Assembly (NCBI GenBank): GCA_029378245.1
Contig: JARKIF010000007.1
Span: 2,542,001 to 2,606,000 of the forward strand
Origin: Roridomyces roridus
Lineage: Eukaryota > Basidiomycota > Agaricomycetes > Agaricales > Mycenaceae
Direction: 5' to 3'
Length of the DNA: 64,000 bases
Shown: positions 23,801 to 33,819 of the stretch, one piece after another
Numbering within the stretch: the first letter of the stretch is position 1
How the letters are laid out: each line of letters begins with the position of its first letter
Notes under the pieces: generated by a model
What the model was told of the DNA's origin: nothing
What the model saw: the letters and a program-made list of their open reading frames with translations, nothing else
The model's database searches: none
Made by a program: the position numbers and the translations under genes

Positions 23801-25148
23801 GACGGACGCCAAGGCACCTCCGGTGGCGAACTCGGACGTGTCCCTGGCGATATTCAAGGTTTCAGACTCTCTCTCACCTTTTTTGTGCCGCCCGAACTCA
23901 CACGGCACAGTTGCGGCGAATCATCAAGCATGTTCGTAGCTCACCCCAGCGAAGACGATCCTGGGAATACACGGTCAACATGTCCAGAAAGGAAGGCGAG
24001 CCCCAGCTGCCCGAGTCGGGTCTGATGCTCATTCTGGACGTGAAAACGAGATGGACTTCGACCCACCAAATGCTGCGTGAGTATTTTTTGCACATGCCGG
24101 GTTCATCCTCGGACCTCAATATCTCTTCCAGGACGAGCAGTTAATAACCGAGAAGCGATCGACCTCTACATCAAAGGAAACTCGGATCTAGCTGATTCCG
24201 CACTCACCGACCACGACTGGAACGCCCTCAAGAATGTACGCGAATGGTTGGCGCAATTCCGCGCAGCCACGACGGAAATGTCGACGACGAGCAAGCCCAT
24301 GCTTTCGCAGACACATCTCGTCTTCCGTATGCTTCAGTCGGACATCAAAGAGACGTTGACGGGGCTCGAGGGAGCGGACATGTATCCCGAGCTTATAACT
24401 GGGCTCACGGACGCTCACAAAAAGCTGAGCGACTATTATTTCGACTTTGACGTCTCACCATTCTACCTTTGGGCGTCACGTACGGATTCATTTCATTAAT
24501 CAACGCAAGTTCTAATTTATTCTGAATAGTGTTGGATCCGCGTATCGGCTACACAGTACTCAGAAAAGAGTTTGGTGACGACTCGTTCCTTGTCGGCGAC
24601 CTCGACAGAGCCAAGCGATCACTGACCGACGAGTATCGGCTGAAATATGCGCCACAATCCGATACCTCGACGTCAACTCCCGCCGCGTCCACCTCTACCA
24701 ATGCCACCGGCTCCCCCAAGAAATCATTCCTTGCCAGATTCAATATGCAGCATACGACCGACTTGCACGACGAGCTCGAGAGGTATTTCCAGCTTACGGC
24801 CACGCCGCTGCCTCTCCATAGTACGGATCTACTTGATTGGTGGAAAGCAAATCGTGGTCTTCTCCCCAACCTGTACAAGTTAGCACGCGACGTTCATGCT
24901 ATTCCTGGTAAGCCATTCCTCGCTATGATGTGAGAATGATACAATACCTTCACACAGGCTCGGCGGTTGCTGTCGAACGCGTTTTCTCGGGGGGCAGGGA
25001 CACCATCGCTGTCCGTCGCGCCAGGTTGAAGGCGGCGACGATCCGGACCCTGATGGTGTTGAAGGGATACATCCGCATGACTCGGAAGGAGGTGATCGAG
25101 ATCTTGGACGAGGCGGATGCTGTGGGACTCGAAGAGGATGTAGCATAG
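20879..25148 (+). CDS. hAT-family transposase, multi-exon
   Basis: The core (about 22300-25148) contains the expected hAT order: a degenerate BED-like region (SAIWYFFEPANEAA...YRCLLGNKK), the first catalytic Asp in FAISLDAWTSSNGHAF, the second in IIAFVMDNASNND, the RCMPHTVHLAALK motif, the conserved Trp in LDVKTRWTSTHQML, and the C-terminal dimerisation domain (DLLDWWKANRGLLPNLYKLA, then SAVAVERVFSGGRDT). Many GT-AG introns of 40-70 nt interrupt it and all can be joined in phase in the core. Upstream exons add a basic start at 20879 (MPHRHTPAKSKKSKKRMK), a hydrophobic segment and an acidic/lysine-rich linker (EPPKKRKRQ). Whether these belong to the same protein is inferred from compatible splice phases. 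No stop or frameshift was seen in the core. Confidence 0.88.
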
Positions 25149-26556
25149 GGGCGGATCCTGGCTTGTCGAATACTCTGTAACGTCCGTACGTAGTCCGTAT
25201 ACGGCCGTACCGTAGTCCGATCCGTACCGTGGCTACCTTGAAGCCTGCCGTATCGAGCCGTACGTAGCTTTTCGTTGTCCGCATCACTGTATATTCATCC
25301 GTACCGTATACGGTACGTACGGTGCCAATCCCTATCTCCAATTACTGGATCCGCTCCGCGCCCATCGTCTCCGGCACACCCGAAGGTTTCGTCAATGACA
25401 CCAACAGCGCAATCCTCCGATACGTCGGCGCACCTCCAAGTCATCCCTCGTCAAATCCACCAATCACAACGCCTTCACGCCCACTGGTGGAAACGGACTT
25501 GCATCCACTCGTCCCGAACCCAGCGCCGGGGAAGCCTTTTCCAGGCGGGGTGGATGTCAACTTGAGAATCGACGTCACGCGCAATTTGACGACGAAGAAA
25601 TGGTTTATGAATGGTGTTGTGCGTTTCCCCGTCTGTGTCTTTCCAGGCTACTCGATGATGATGCCCAAATAGAACTTCGTACCCCCGACGGTGCCCGTGT
25701 TGCTGCAGATCTTATCCGGGGCTCGGAGGGCGCAGGATCTGCTGCCCAAAGGCGCGGTGTACGCCCTGCCCCGGGATAAGGTGGTGGAGATTAGTATTCC
25801 GGGTGGGGAGAAGGGGTCGCCTGTAAGTTTCATATTTCCCGCCTGAAGTTCGAACGATGCTGAATTGACGTTGGATAGCATCCGTTTCATCTTCACGGCG
25901 TAAGCAGCCCTTTACGCCGGGATTGAGTTGGTTGGGATGCTGAAAACATTTCGATGCAGCATACGTTCCATGTCGTCCGCAGCGCTGGGAATGAGACGTA
26001 TAATTTTGATACTCCGGTGCGTTCTTAGCAGGTTGTGTTATCTTCTACTTTCGACCACTAACAATTCCAGGTCGTCAGAGACGTCGTCTCGATGGGTGAT
26101 AGTACCGAATATTTGACTACAATTCGGTGCGTGTGTTGGAACAACGCTTCTCGTTCTCATATTCAATCGTTCAAGGTTCACTACGGACAATGCCGGCCCT
26201 TGTACGTCCTCCGTCGTCGAAGTTTAGCCCCAGTTGATTTTTCTCCACAGGGTTTCTGCACTGTCACATAGATTGGCATTTAGAAGAGTGAGCACTCTCT
26301 CTGTCTTTGGGAATTTAAATTTGAACAGGCATCTTCGAACGCCTAGCGGGATGGCCGTGGTACTTGCAGAGGATATTCTCAGTGTGGAACGGGTGCATCC
26401 GCCGGGTACGTCTTCAACAGTTTCGCTTTTGTGAACCACACCCATACAGTCTATGCAGCGGATTGGGATGCGCTGTGCCCGATATACAACGCACATCATG
26501 ACGCAGGCCGACTACCGACCGTCAACGAAGGCGAAGTTCATTCCGGTACGGCCTAG

Positions 26557-26984
26557 ACCTACGGCTCTGAGAAGATTTTGCCAAATAGAATCCAATGGAA
26601 CTTTTATCTGCGGCTGCTGGACGGGCCGTAAAGCCTCGAGGAGGTGATGATAGCAGTCTGCAGACTCGCTCGGCGTCTGGTCTGCAGACTCGTGGGTCAT
26701 AAGACCATTGAACCCTTCGTGGCGTCGAGCTGCGTCGAGACGATCGTGCCAAAAATCCTGAAAATCGGGCAGTGCCGTCAGATTACAGGTATGCAAATCG
26801 CCAACAGTGTCTTTCTGGGGCGCTGGATTTCTTTGAAGTTTGAAGAGATATGGGAAGATCTTTCTTATCAACCCTGTTTCCACGACCCACCCCGGCGAAG
26901 GTCGATATCTCGGTGGGATTCCAATCTTCTATCTTGAAATGAGGCAGGACTGTGCTTGCTCTTGACCTTCATTTCCCCTCCCTA
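26557..26984. other. Intergenic, nothing recognised
   Basis: Between the laccase stop and the RING gene start. No supported feature. Confidence 0.5.
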
Positions 26985-28350
26985 ATGTCAAACCACAGCA
27001 CCAGCAACTCCTCCCAACCCTCTGTATGCGTATGCCACGGGCTCACCGGCAACGAAGGATGCACACTCGTCGTGCACGACGAGCCGGGATTTTTCCCTGC
27101 GCATTGGGAGCAGGGGAAATGGCTCACCCGGTCGTGGTCCAGTCAGCTAGCGCGCGAACACCATACGGTCGCGTGTGGCCGCTGCATGGGAAACCTACAG
27201 AAGCAGTCACGATTCTGCATGCAACCTCTCAACGACAAGGTGTTCTGTAGCAACCACGAAAAGCAAGGTGTCGGCTGCGGTCAGGTGGGGAGGGCCACAG
27301 AGACGGAATCCCCTCAGCGTACCATTATTCGTGAGCGTGTGCTCGAAATGCAGGATGTTCTCAGGGACGTGGTCACCGAAAGGGCCCGCGCGTCGAAGAA
27401 CCCAGTGTCGGCCGCGGGGCACAGACTGAAAACTCGAGCCAACTGATCTCGGTGAGTCTGTCGACATAGACACTGGGCGGCGTTGATAACGGCGTACTAG
27501 GATTTGCGGCATATCGTAGCGACGCTTACATCAAGAGTTCAGCAACTACAAGAGAGGCTGGATTCATTCATGTTCGACTTGGTTGAATCGGAAGGTGAGT
27601 TTTTTCGGTCCAAAATTTATTCCTGCGCGCGTCTGTTGATCCTGGATAAATAGAAGAGGAGGATGAACGCGCCTCCACGATCGACCTCGAGGAAATTAAT
27701 TCCGATACGCTGGATGGCAAGTTCATATTTCATTCATACACCGGCCTGAGCTTCTGATACTTTCATCCAGCTGTTGAGGGAGAGGAAAGCCGCGAACACG
27801 CCTGGACAGCCACCGACTCGAACTCAGATTCCGATTCTGACTCGGACGAACAAGCTCCGCCCTACCAGACACAAGAAGCAACCCCGAGCATCATCCAGCG
27901 TCTGTGGCACTGGTTTTCCGATGGCCAGCAATCACAGGAACAGCAAGCCGTGTTGGTATCCCATTCCAGCTCCACAAGAGCTTCGACGATGGCGGCGGTC
28001 GATGATAGTTGGATTGCACGGGGTAAGTCTAATAGTTCTACTGCCTACGCTGCGCGTGGCTCACTTTCTTCGCCCGCAGAATTCCAATGCAGCATCTGCT
28101 TCGACATCTGCACTATTCCGGTCATGAGGTACGCACGAACGAGCCCCCTCACCAGTACTTGCCACTGACGCGCAAATGCACAGGGACGCCGTGCAATCAT
28201 CTCTACTGCAAAACCTGCATCGACCATTGGTTATTGGAGGAAGGGAAGGATACCTGTCCATATTGCCGGCGTGAGATTACCGCGGATGAATTGGAGCGCG
28301 ACCAAGATGCCGAGCAAGTGTTGAGAGAGGCGGGGCTCGTTCCAGCCTGA
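26985..28350 (+). CDS. RING-finger protein, probable E3 ligase, with an apparent one-base frame break
   Basis: Start MSNHSTSNSSQ. The N-terminal part has a cysteine/histidine-rich region (SVCVCHGLTGNEGC, VACGRCMGNLQKQSRFC, VFCSNHEK). A coiled-coil segment follows (RHIVATLTSRVQQLQERLD), then an acidic linker (EEEDERAS, DSNSDSDSDSDEQ). The C-terminal C3HC4 RING reads FQCSICFDIC, then TPCNHLYCKTCIDHWL and CPYCRREITADELE, ending at 28350. Exon boundaries near 27320-27440 are not resolved. Between FDICTIPVM and TPCNH the only GT-AG intron (28129-28183) leaves the frame off by one: an extra G in GGG at 28183-28185 would explain it. A RING of this kind usually recruits E2 enzymes for ubiquitin transfer; the target is unknown. 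Confidence 0.75.
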
Positions 28351-29632
28351 AGTAGCGACAGTGGCTTTGAAGTTTTAGTATGGGATGTATTTGTAACTAT
28401 GCATGTACTCGTGAACCAAAGTCTCTCCCGCGTCTCAATCGCGGTTTCAGTATTCCGTCGTGAAACGAGCCCTCAGCAAGTAATACCGCCACGGCCAAGG
28501 ACCAGCCCATCATTCACAAGGGAGAAAACGTCGGCATGCCCGATACCGACGTGTGAGCGCCGTCGCATTTGAAGAAGCCTCCACCCGCTGGCAGCTTATT
28601 CTACGAGACAGACAGGTAGAGCGAGGACGGGAGAAGGCTGCGACGGACAAGCGTTCCCAAACGCACGTCAGCCGATTCCGAGTCTTAAAAATTTATTTTT
28701 AAGCTCGGTCTTATCGGCCCGTTTCCCGCCAAAGTAGGGGTCCAACTTTTGATCGATGGCGTCTTTGAGCCTGAGTCATTTGCACTTACGCTTTGAACAT
28801 TGATCTCCCTCTATCCGCCGACGATTGCTTCGGGAACTAATCTTTTTCCAGCACCGGACCCCGTTCCGAATTTCTCGATGACAGCTCGGCGCGCCTCTTG
28901 CTTCCCACATCCCTCACCGACCATTCGACACCCCAATTCGACACTCGCCGGTCCCCTTCATCAGACTTTTAACAGTTTGATTGTCAGGTCGTACGACCTG
29001 ACAACCTCTGCCAAAATGCGACAACCAGCCGATTTTCCACAACCTCACAACCTTATGTCCAAAAGCCACGAGGTCCACTGTTCGACTCTCGATCAGCGCA
29101 TCATTTCATTTTTCTATTTCTTCCGTGGAGGCTCTGATACTGTCAGTCTGCTGGTGAAAAATGCGGGGACAGTCTTTGCAATGTATTTTGTGAACTCTAA
29201 TGGATCCCCATTACATTGTGGAAAGATAAAATTAAAGGTCTTCGTTTGGATTCGAACTCGTGAGGTTGTCCACAACCTCACGACCGCCAAAACCCGGCAA
29301 TCAGATGGTTAAAAGGCTGATGTTCTTTCATTCAACTATTGTCAAACTATTGTGTTCTCTTCTTCTGAGTTCTCCCTGGGGCATACCATTGAAATGTTGT
29401 ACTTTTCTCGTGTCATATGACTCGTGGTCCTGGGTGGATTGCCCCGACATCGTCCTACATACTGTCGCCCTGTCACCCTCATCGTCCGGGTGCATCTTAT
29501 CCACCCTGGACTTGGATTGCCATGTGATAGCAATGGCCCTTAAAAGCAGGTATAATGTCAGCTATGGACGACAGGCGCATGCGGATCAAGACGAGGGTGC
29601 GATGACGACGGGAGCGCAATGAATGACTAAGA
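28351..29632. other. Intergenic with two short palindromes
   Basis: No gene recognised. A perfect 24-bp palindrome lies at 28981-29004 (centre GTCGTACGAC). A stem with 11-bp arms and a 2-nt loop lies at 29259-29282 (CGTGAGGTTGT arm). Both are followed by similar GCCAAAA...CGRCAA sequences, which suggests two diverged copies of one element. Confidence 0.55.
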
Positions 29633-29639
29633 ACTAAGG

Positions 29640-31803
29640 CCCAGTGAAAACCCGGTATCGGGAAATATCGCCGAGGATCAGGAAGTATACATCAGGAAAA
29701 CACCAAGCGAGCCATAGCTGCCATAGTGGCCATAGCACTGTGTAGTACTATGGCCACTATGGGTCACTATGGCATCTCTGTCGCTTCGTGGCTTGACATA
29801 TTGTCCGTTTCGAGTTGACACGGCTGCCACAACAAGCCTGGCAGCTATTTAAGTAGTGAGTTCGTGTCCTGGGCCACCTTCCCCGAGTCTCCTCCCAACT
29901 TCTTCGACTCCACCACCCTCAAGCACGCGTTTGACGCCAATTCCCGCGGCTACTTGCTTAGGTTCGTCCATCCGTGCCCGTTTGTGAGTACCCGCTGACT
30001 CCGAGTCCTGAGCAGTTGGTTTCAAACTACATGAGTTCACGTCCCGGCCGTTGAGTGCGTTCGATTGACGACGTACCGTGGTATTACTGCCCGCATGTCA
30101 AGACTTGAGGTTCGTCTAGTTGCATGCTATCTTGTTCATATCGTTCCCGTGCGCCAACTGCGCGTTGTAGATTCTTGCGGACACTGTATTATATAGTTAA
30201 ATTCATACATTGCCATTTCTACCCTTCTGCCTCACCGGTATATTGCGCAGCTGCGCTGTGCGGGAATCCAAAGAAAGATTTGAGAACGACTTAATTTTGG
30301 AACTGTCCAGATTAAGCGTCGGCAAGGAGCTACTGCATAGTGCTGCATAGTGCTGCATAGCGGGGATGTGTCTATGAGCACTATGGCACTATGCAGCACT
30401 CTCCAGTGCTATGCAGTGTCCCCTGGTTTTCCTGATGTAGGCTGAGCTCGTCCTGTATTATTTCGGTATTTTTGGATTAGAAAAGTATCGCCAGGGCTCG
30501 CGTTTCCTCGACTGCATTCTAGAGATAGCTACCTATGTGTACAAAATGTGTGAATCTGCTGGGCTCGTCGACCGGGTCATATCAAGTCCCGGAAGCGAGC
30601 GGAGTTTGAAAGACTTCTTCGCTCCACACCACCATGCCCCACCTTGGCCCCACCTATCCTCGCCACCCTTCTCCTCGCCACCCTCCACTACCCGATTCTG
30701 CGCTTGCCCAACACTCTATCGCCTCTCTCCTTTCTCCCCTCCCCTCTCGCCCACCACCGACCTCGTCATCGACGCCGACTCATCGTGGTCAAGCGCGGAG
30801 AAGACGGCGTCGCATTTCCAGACCACACCGACATCTCACTGCGACGGGTTGCTTGACGAGAGCAGAGGAAATCGGTGCGCGATCTTTCTCTTCTGTCCAG
30901 TATTCTTCTGATAGTCCATTGACTCGTTTGCGCAGCTGCCCTTAGCCCCCTTTCCCTCCACACTTGTCTGGCTCGTCGCTCTCTCAGCCCTCTCCCCTTG
31001 GTGCAATCCTTCGGCTCGAAGAAGACGGGATCGCCGTTCCACCGCCCACTGTCTTAATCGCGACGGGTTCCTCGACGGAAGGAATCAGTGCGCGATGCTT
31101 CACTTTTCTTTCCACCACTCCTACTGACGAGGATGATAAGACAGTGGCATCTACGGTACACGCAGCTGGCTCAAGAAGAAGGGTACGGAATTTCTTTCAC
31201 ATAGTCCGTGTCTTACTCTGCGTCGCAGGCTGCCCGCCTCTGTATCGTTCCTTCCTTCCTCCCGTTCCTCCCTCGTTTGCCATTCCTTTCCGTTGTACAC
31301 GCCACTACCTCGACCGTTCCCTCAATTCCACTGGATGGCTAACCCAGTCCCTCATTCCCATCGCCGACGACGACAGACGACACCACGACCTTCATCAAGC
31401 TCTCAGTTCCCTTCGCTCCCGCTTGCGACTATCGCACGAGAACCCGTTCAAGTCGTTTCGGTCGCCTCCGTGGACCCGTGGGATGTTTGGCGAGCGCGCG
31501 TACTGGTGGCACTGCTGGGTGGGGCACTGCTAGGTAGCGCGGGTGGGCCCCTGGGTAGCCAATTTGTATGGTATATAGGAAATATATGCTTTCTTTGCCC
31601 ATCCGAGACTGTACGATACCAGACGATACAGGAGGAAAGAACAGATCATTTCTTACCCATTAGTGCATCCTGTGGCATCCTGTGGTATCGTCCGGGATTG
31701 AGCTGTATAAATTTGGCTACTTGTACAAGTCCGAGACGGCGCGAGCCCTGCCGATACCACAGGAGGATTTCGTGAGCCCTGGCGAGACCTGGTTTTCACT
31801 GGG
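29640..31803. mobile_element. Inverted-repeat DNA element with 7-bp flanking duplication
   Basis: The ends are CCCAGTGAAAACC and its inverse, with ACTAAGG on both outer sides (29633-29639 and 31804-31810). The CAGTG terminus suggests hAT, but only 7 identical flanking bases were found instead of 8. The interior contains a nested smaller element (29690-30437), CCTGTGGTATCG-type repeats near the right end, and proline-rich open frames of no known family. No transposase is seen. Confidence 0.6.
29690..30437. mobile_element. Nested MITE with CATAGTGC palindromes, TA-flanked
   Basis: Inverted ends CATCAGGAAAACA and GGTTTTCCTGATG, with TA on each side (29688-29689, 30438-30439). Inside are perfect 15-bp arms CCATAGTGGCCATAG (29721-29735) and its inverse (29748-29762), and TGCATAGTGC repeats at 30330-30420. 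The same ends and core occur as a short copy at 56050-56138. Confidence 0.6.
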
Positions 31804-31810
31804 ACTAAGG

Positions 31811-33400
31811 AAGCGCCCGTAAGCCTGACAGCACGAGGAAGAGGGTAGCATGGTAGCGATTGTCCAGACGGAGGGGAAACTGACGCTGCACTCCCCTCAC
31901 CCTCGCCCCCACCGCGCCCGTCGTAGACCAGCTCGACACCACCCCTCGAATCACCAGGAGGAATGCCCTCCGCTCGCGGCGGGAGGCTGCAGCGCGCCAG
32001 CGTCTATCCCTTCTCCTCTACCCTTTTGCTCTACCCCTCGGACTCGTGCTTTCTCGCTGTCGGCGGGAGATTGGGCTACGACGAGCAGGTGGACGACACC
32101 ACCCTCCATCCCTTTCCCTGCAGTCGCAGGTGGATGTACTGAGGTCTCGCCGCCACGCCCATCTGCCATCCCGTACTCCCGATTCCCTCCAAAACGCCAA
32201 GGCACTAACACAGCTAGACCCCGGGTGGTGATGGTGAGCGTGAGGAGCGCGATGGATAGCAACGGAAGGACGTAGAGGAGGCGTGCTGCGCTGGCAGTGC
32301 GAAGGTCCGTGGACGCGAGAGATGTGAAGCTGCGGTGGTGGCGAGCACTCGCGGGGACGTGGATGACCGTAACCCCGAGCGGTAGCTAGTGGCATCGCTA
32401 GGTCATCCACGACAGACCCGGTGAGAAGGTCTGGGACATGGAGACCTCAGCCTCGTTGGGAAGGGCGGATAGGCTTGGGCAGAGGGTGGCGACGACGTGG
32501 CATCGACGCGCTGAGAAAGCTGCGATGGAGATTGGAGCTGCATGATGCGAGCAGCAGCAGGTGGCGGGGCGGGGCGGCAACGTAGCATACCAGCAGCGCT
32601 GGCGGCAAGATGAGAAGGAGCGGTAGACAGAGAGGAGGGCGGACCGTACTCGGTTTCCCTCGACAACGCCAGAGCGACTCTGTTGCAAGGACTCGGAGCA
32701 TGGAAAAGAGTCGATTCCGACGCAGCACCCGCGCGCGTGCCTGACGTCGCATTTCTGGTGGTGAGAGGATGCGAGGAAGTGGCATCGGAAGCATCACGAC
32801 TCGCTGCAAAAGCTGGGTGCGCTTGAGACAGAGACATTGGAGCCACGTAGTGCGAGTACCAGCATCCGCGGGGCAGCGACGTAGCATGGCCTGGCCGAAA
32901 GATGAGAAGGAGTGACAGACAGAGGAGGGCAGACGTACATACTTCAGGCCTTATCGACATCGGGCATGAAGGGTTCCCTCGACGACGAGGACGACTCTGT
33001 AAGGACTTGTAGCCCGTCTAACAGTCGATTGCGCCCACGGCGCGCGTGGCATGGATGGCGATGACGTGGCTTATCGCAGGCATCGCGATGCCCTGGGAAG
33101 GCTGAGGACGCTCGAGGTCGTTGAATGCAGGGCTATCCAACGAGCTTGACACAGGATGAATACAATGAAACAGGATCGTCAGAAGACAGCCGGCGGGCGC
33201 AGTCCAGGCAGAATGCAGATCTGTCGGGCAATATCAGATGCCATCCAGCGACAGAGTAGACGGGTAGCGCACCTTTGGAAGATGCGGATAGCAATGCCAG
33301 CAATGATCATCGACCGTCGTGTCTCAGTCGAGGAGGAGCCAGGAGGCGGGAGCCCTGGTGAGTCTATCCGGTGAGTCTATCCGGCGAGTTGGTCGGTTCG
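31811..33400. repeat. Low-complexity region with diverged tandem repeats of about 300 bp
   Basis: Around 32480-33110 the same succession of blocks (GTGGCATCG..., TTGGAGC...GCATGATGCGAG, AGATGAGAAGGAG, GGTTCCCTCGACRACG, GACTCTGTTGCAAGGAC) appears twice with a third partial copy, spaced about 290-300 bp. A frame of about 185 codons runs across it on the minus strand and may be an artefact of the repeats. At 31891-32231 another GC-rich frame is arginine-rich and unassigned. No gene is supported. Confidence 0.5.
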
Positions 33401-33819
33401 AGACAGCCACGAGCGTAAAGTCCCATTCGCTAGAGCTAGAAGACGATGCAAGTCTCGAGGATACCGTGAAAAGATGGTCGACGTCGTTGATGACATCCAT
33501 CAAATCATCAAATCATGCCTTCTCCCACCATCTCGTTTTTCTCCCGAGTCCCAACATACAACCCGACTTCGTCTGTTGTACGCCATTTACAGCGCGAGTA
33601 CAATCTTTCGGTTGGTGAGAAGATGTCTGGCACCGGTGCCTGTGGCGGCACTCGATGATCCATTTCCTGTCGATGTACTGCGAATCTGTGCGATATGCAG
33701 TTGACTTGACCAAACGTTCAGAAAGCTGCGGAACTCTCTCTCTGGTGGCATATAACGGTGGATGATATTCTGCGTACCTCAATCTCACACACTCTGTCCA
33801 ATGCTGTCATTGATTGGCC

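Larger units (their letters stand above)
20359..25334 (+). mobile_element. Autonomous-looking hAT transposon, 4976 bp
   Basis: Terminal inverted repeats TAGGGATCGGCACCGTA (left) and TAGGGATTGGCACCGTA (right, inverted) differ at one base. Both subterminal regions, about 20359-20540 and 25170-25334, are crowded with CCGTAC/CGTACGG motifs, as expected of transposase-binding regions. The exact 8-bp TSD TCTCCAAT flanks it. It carries the transposase gene described separately. An 18-G run lies at 20745-20762. Confidence 0.96.
20082..26556 (+). pseudogene. Laccase (multicopper oxidase), 5'-truncated and split by a hAT transposon
   Basis: Exons before the insertion: 20082-20259 and 20309-20358, encoding the second cupredoxin domain (KRYRFRLISMSCDPTFIFSI, MKIIEVDGVNHQPL, AQRYSFILHADRKISN). 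The frame resumes at 25335 with NYWIRSAPIVSGTPEGF. Downstream exons: 25343-25618, 25673-25822, 25879-25899, 25960-26016, 26071-26126, 26176-26201, 26251-26287, 26347-26405 and 26450-26556 (stop TAG). Copper loop 3 HPFHLHG is the 21-nt exon 25879-25899; loop 4 is HCHIDWHLE with the type-1 Cys. Both are intact, as are all splice sites. Loops 1 and 2 (HWHG and HSH type) are absent from the sequence upstream. The gene is therefore an N-terminally truncated copy that later received the transposon. Without the insertion the reading frame would be continuous. Confidence 0.9.

Noticed and set aside
29240..29300. Possible tRNA because of a GGATTCGAAC B-box-like string
   Set aside because: The T-stem and acceptor stem do not pair and no A-box is placed correctly.
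32398..32960. A 185-codon minus-strand frame
   Set aside because: It spans the diverged tandem repeats and its two halves are alike only because the DNA repeats; no family features.
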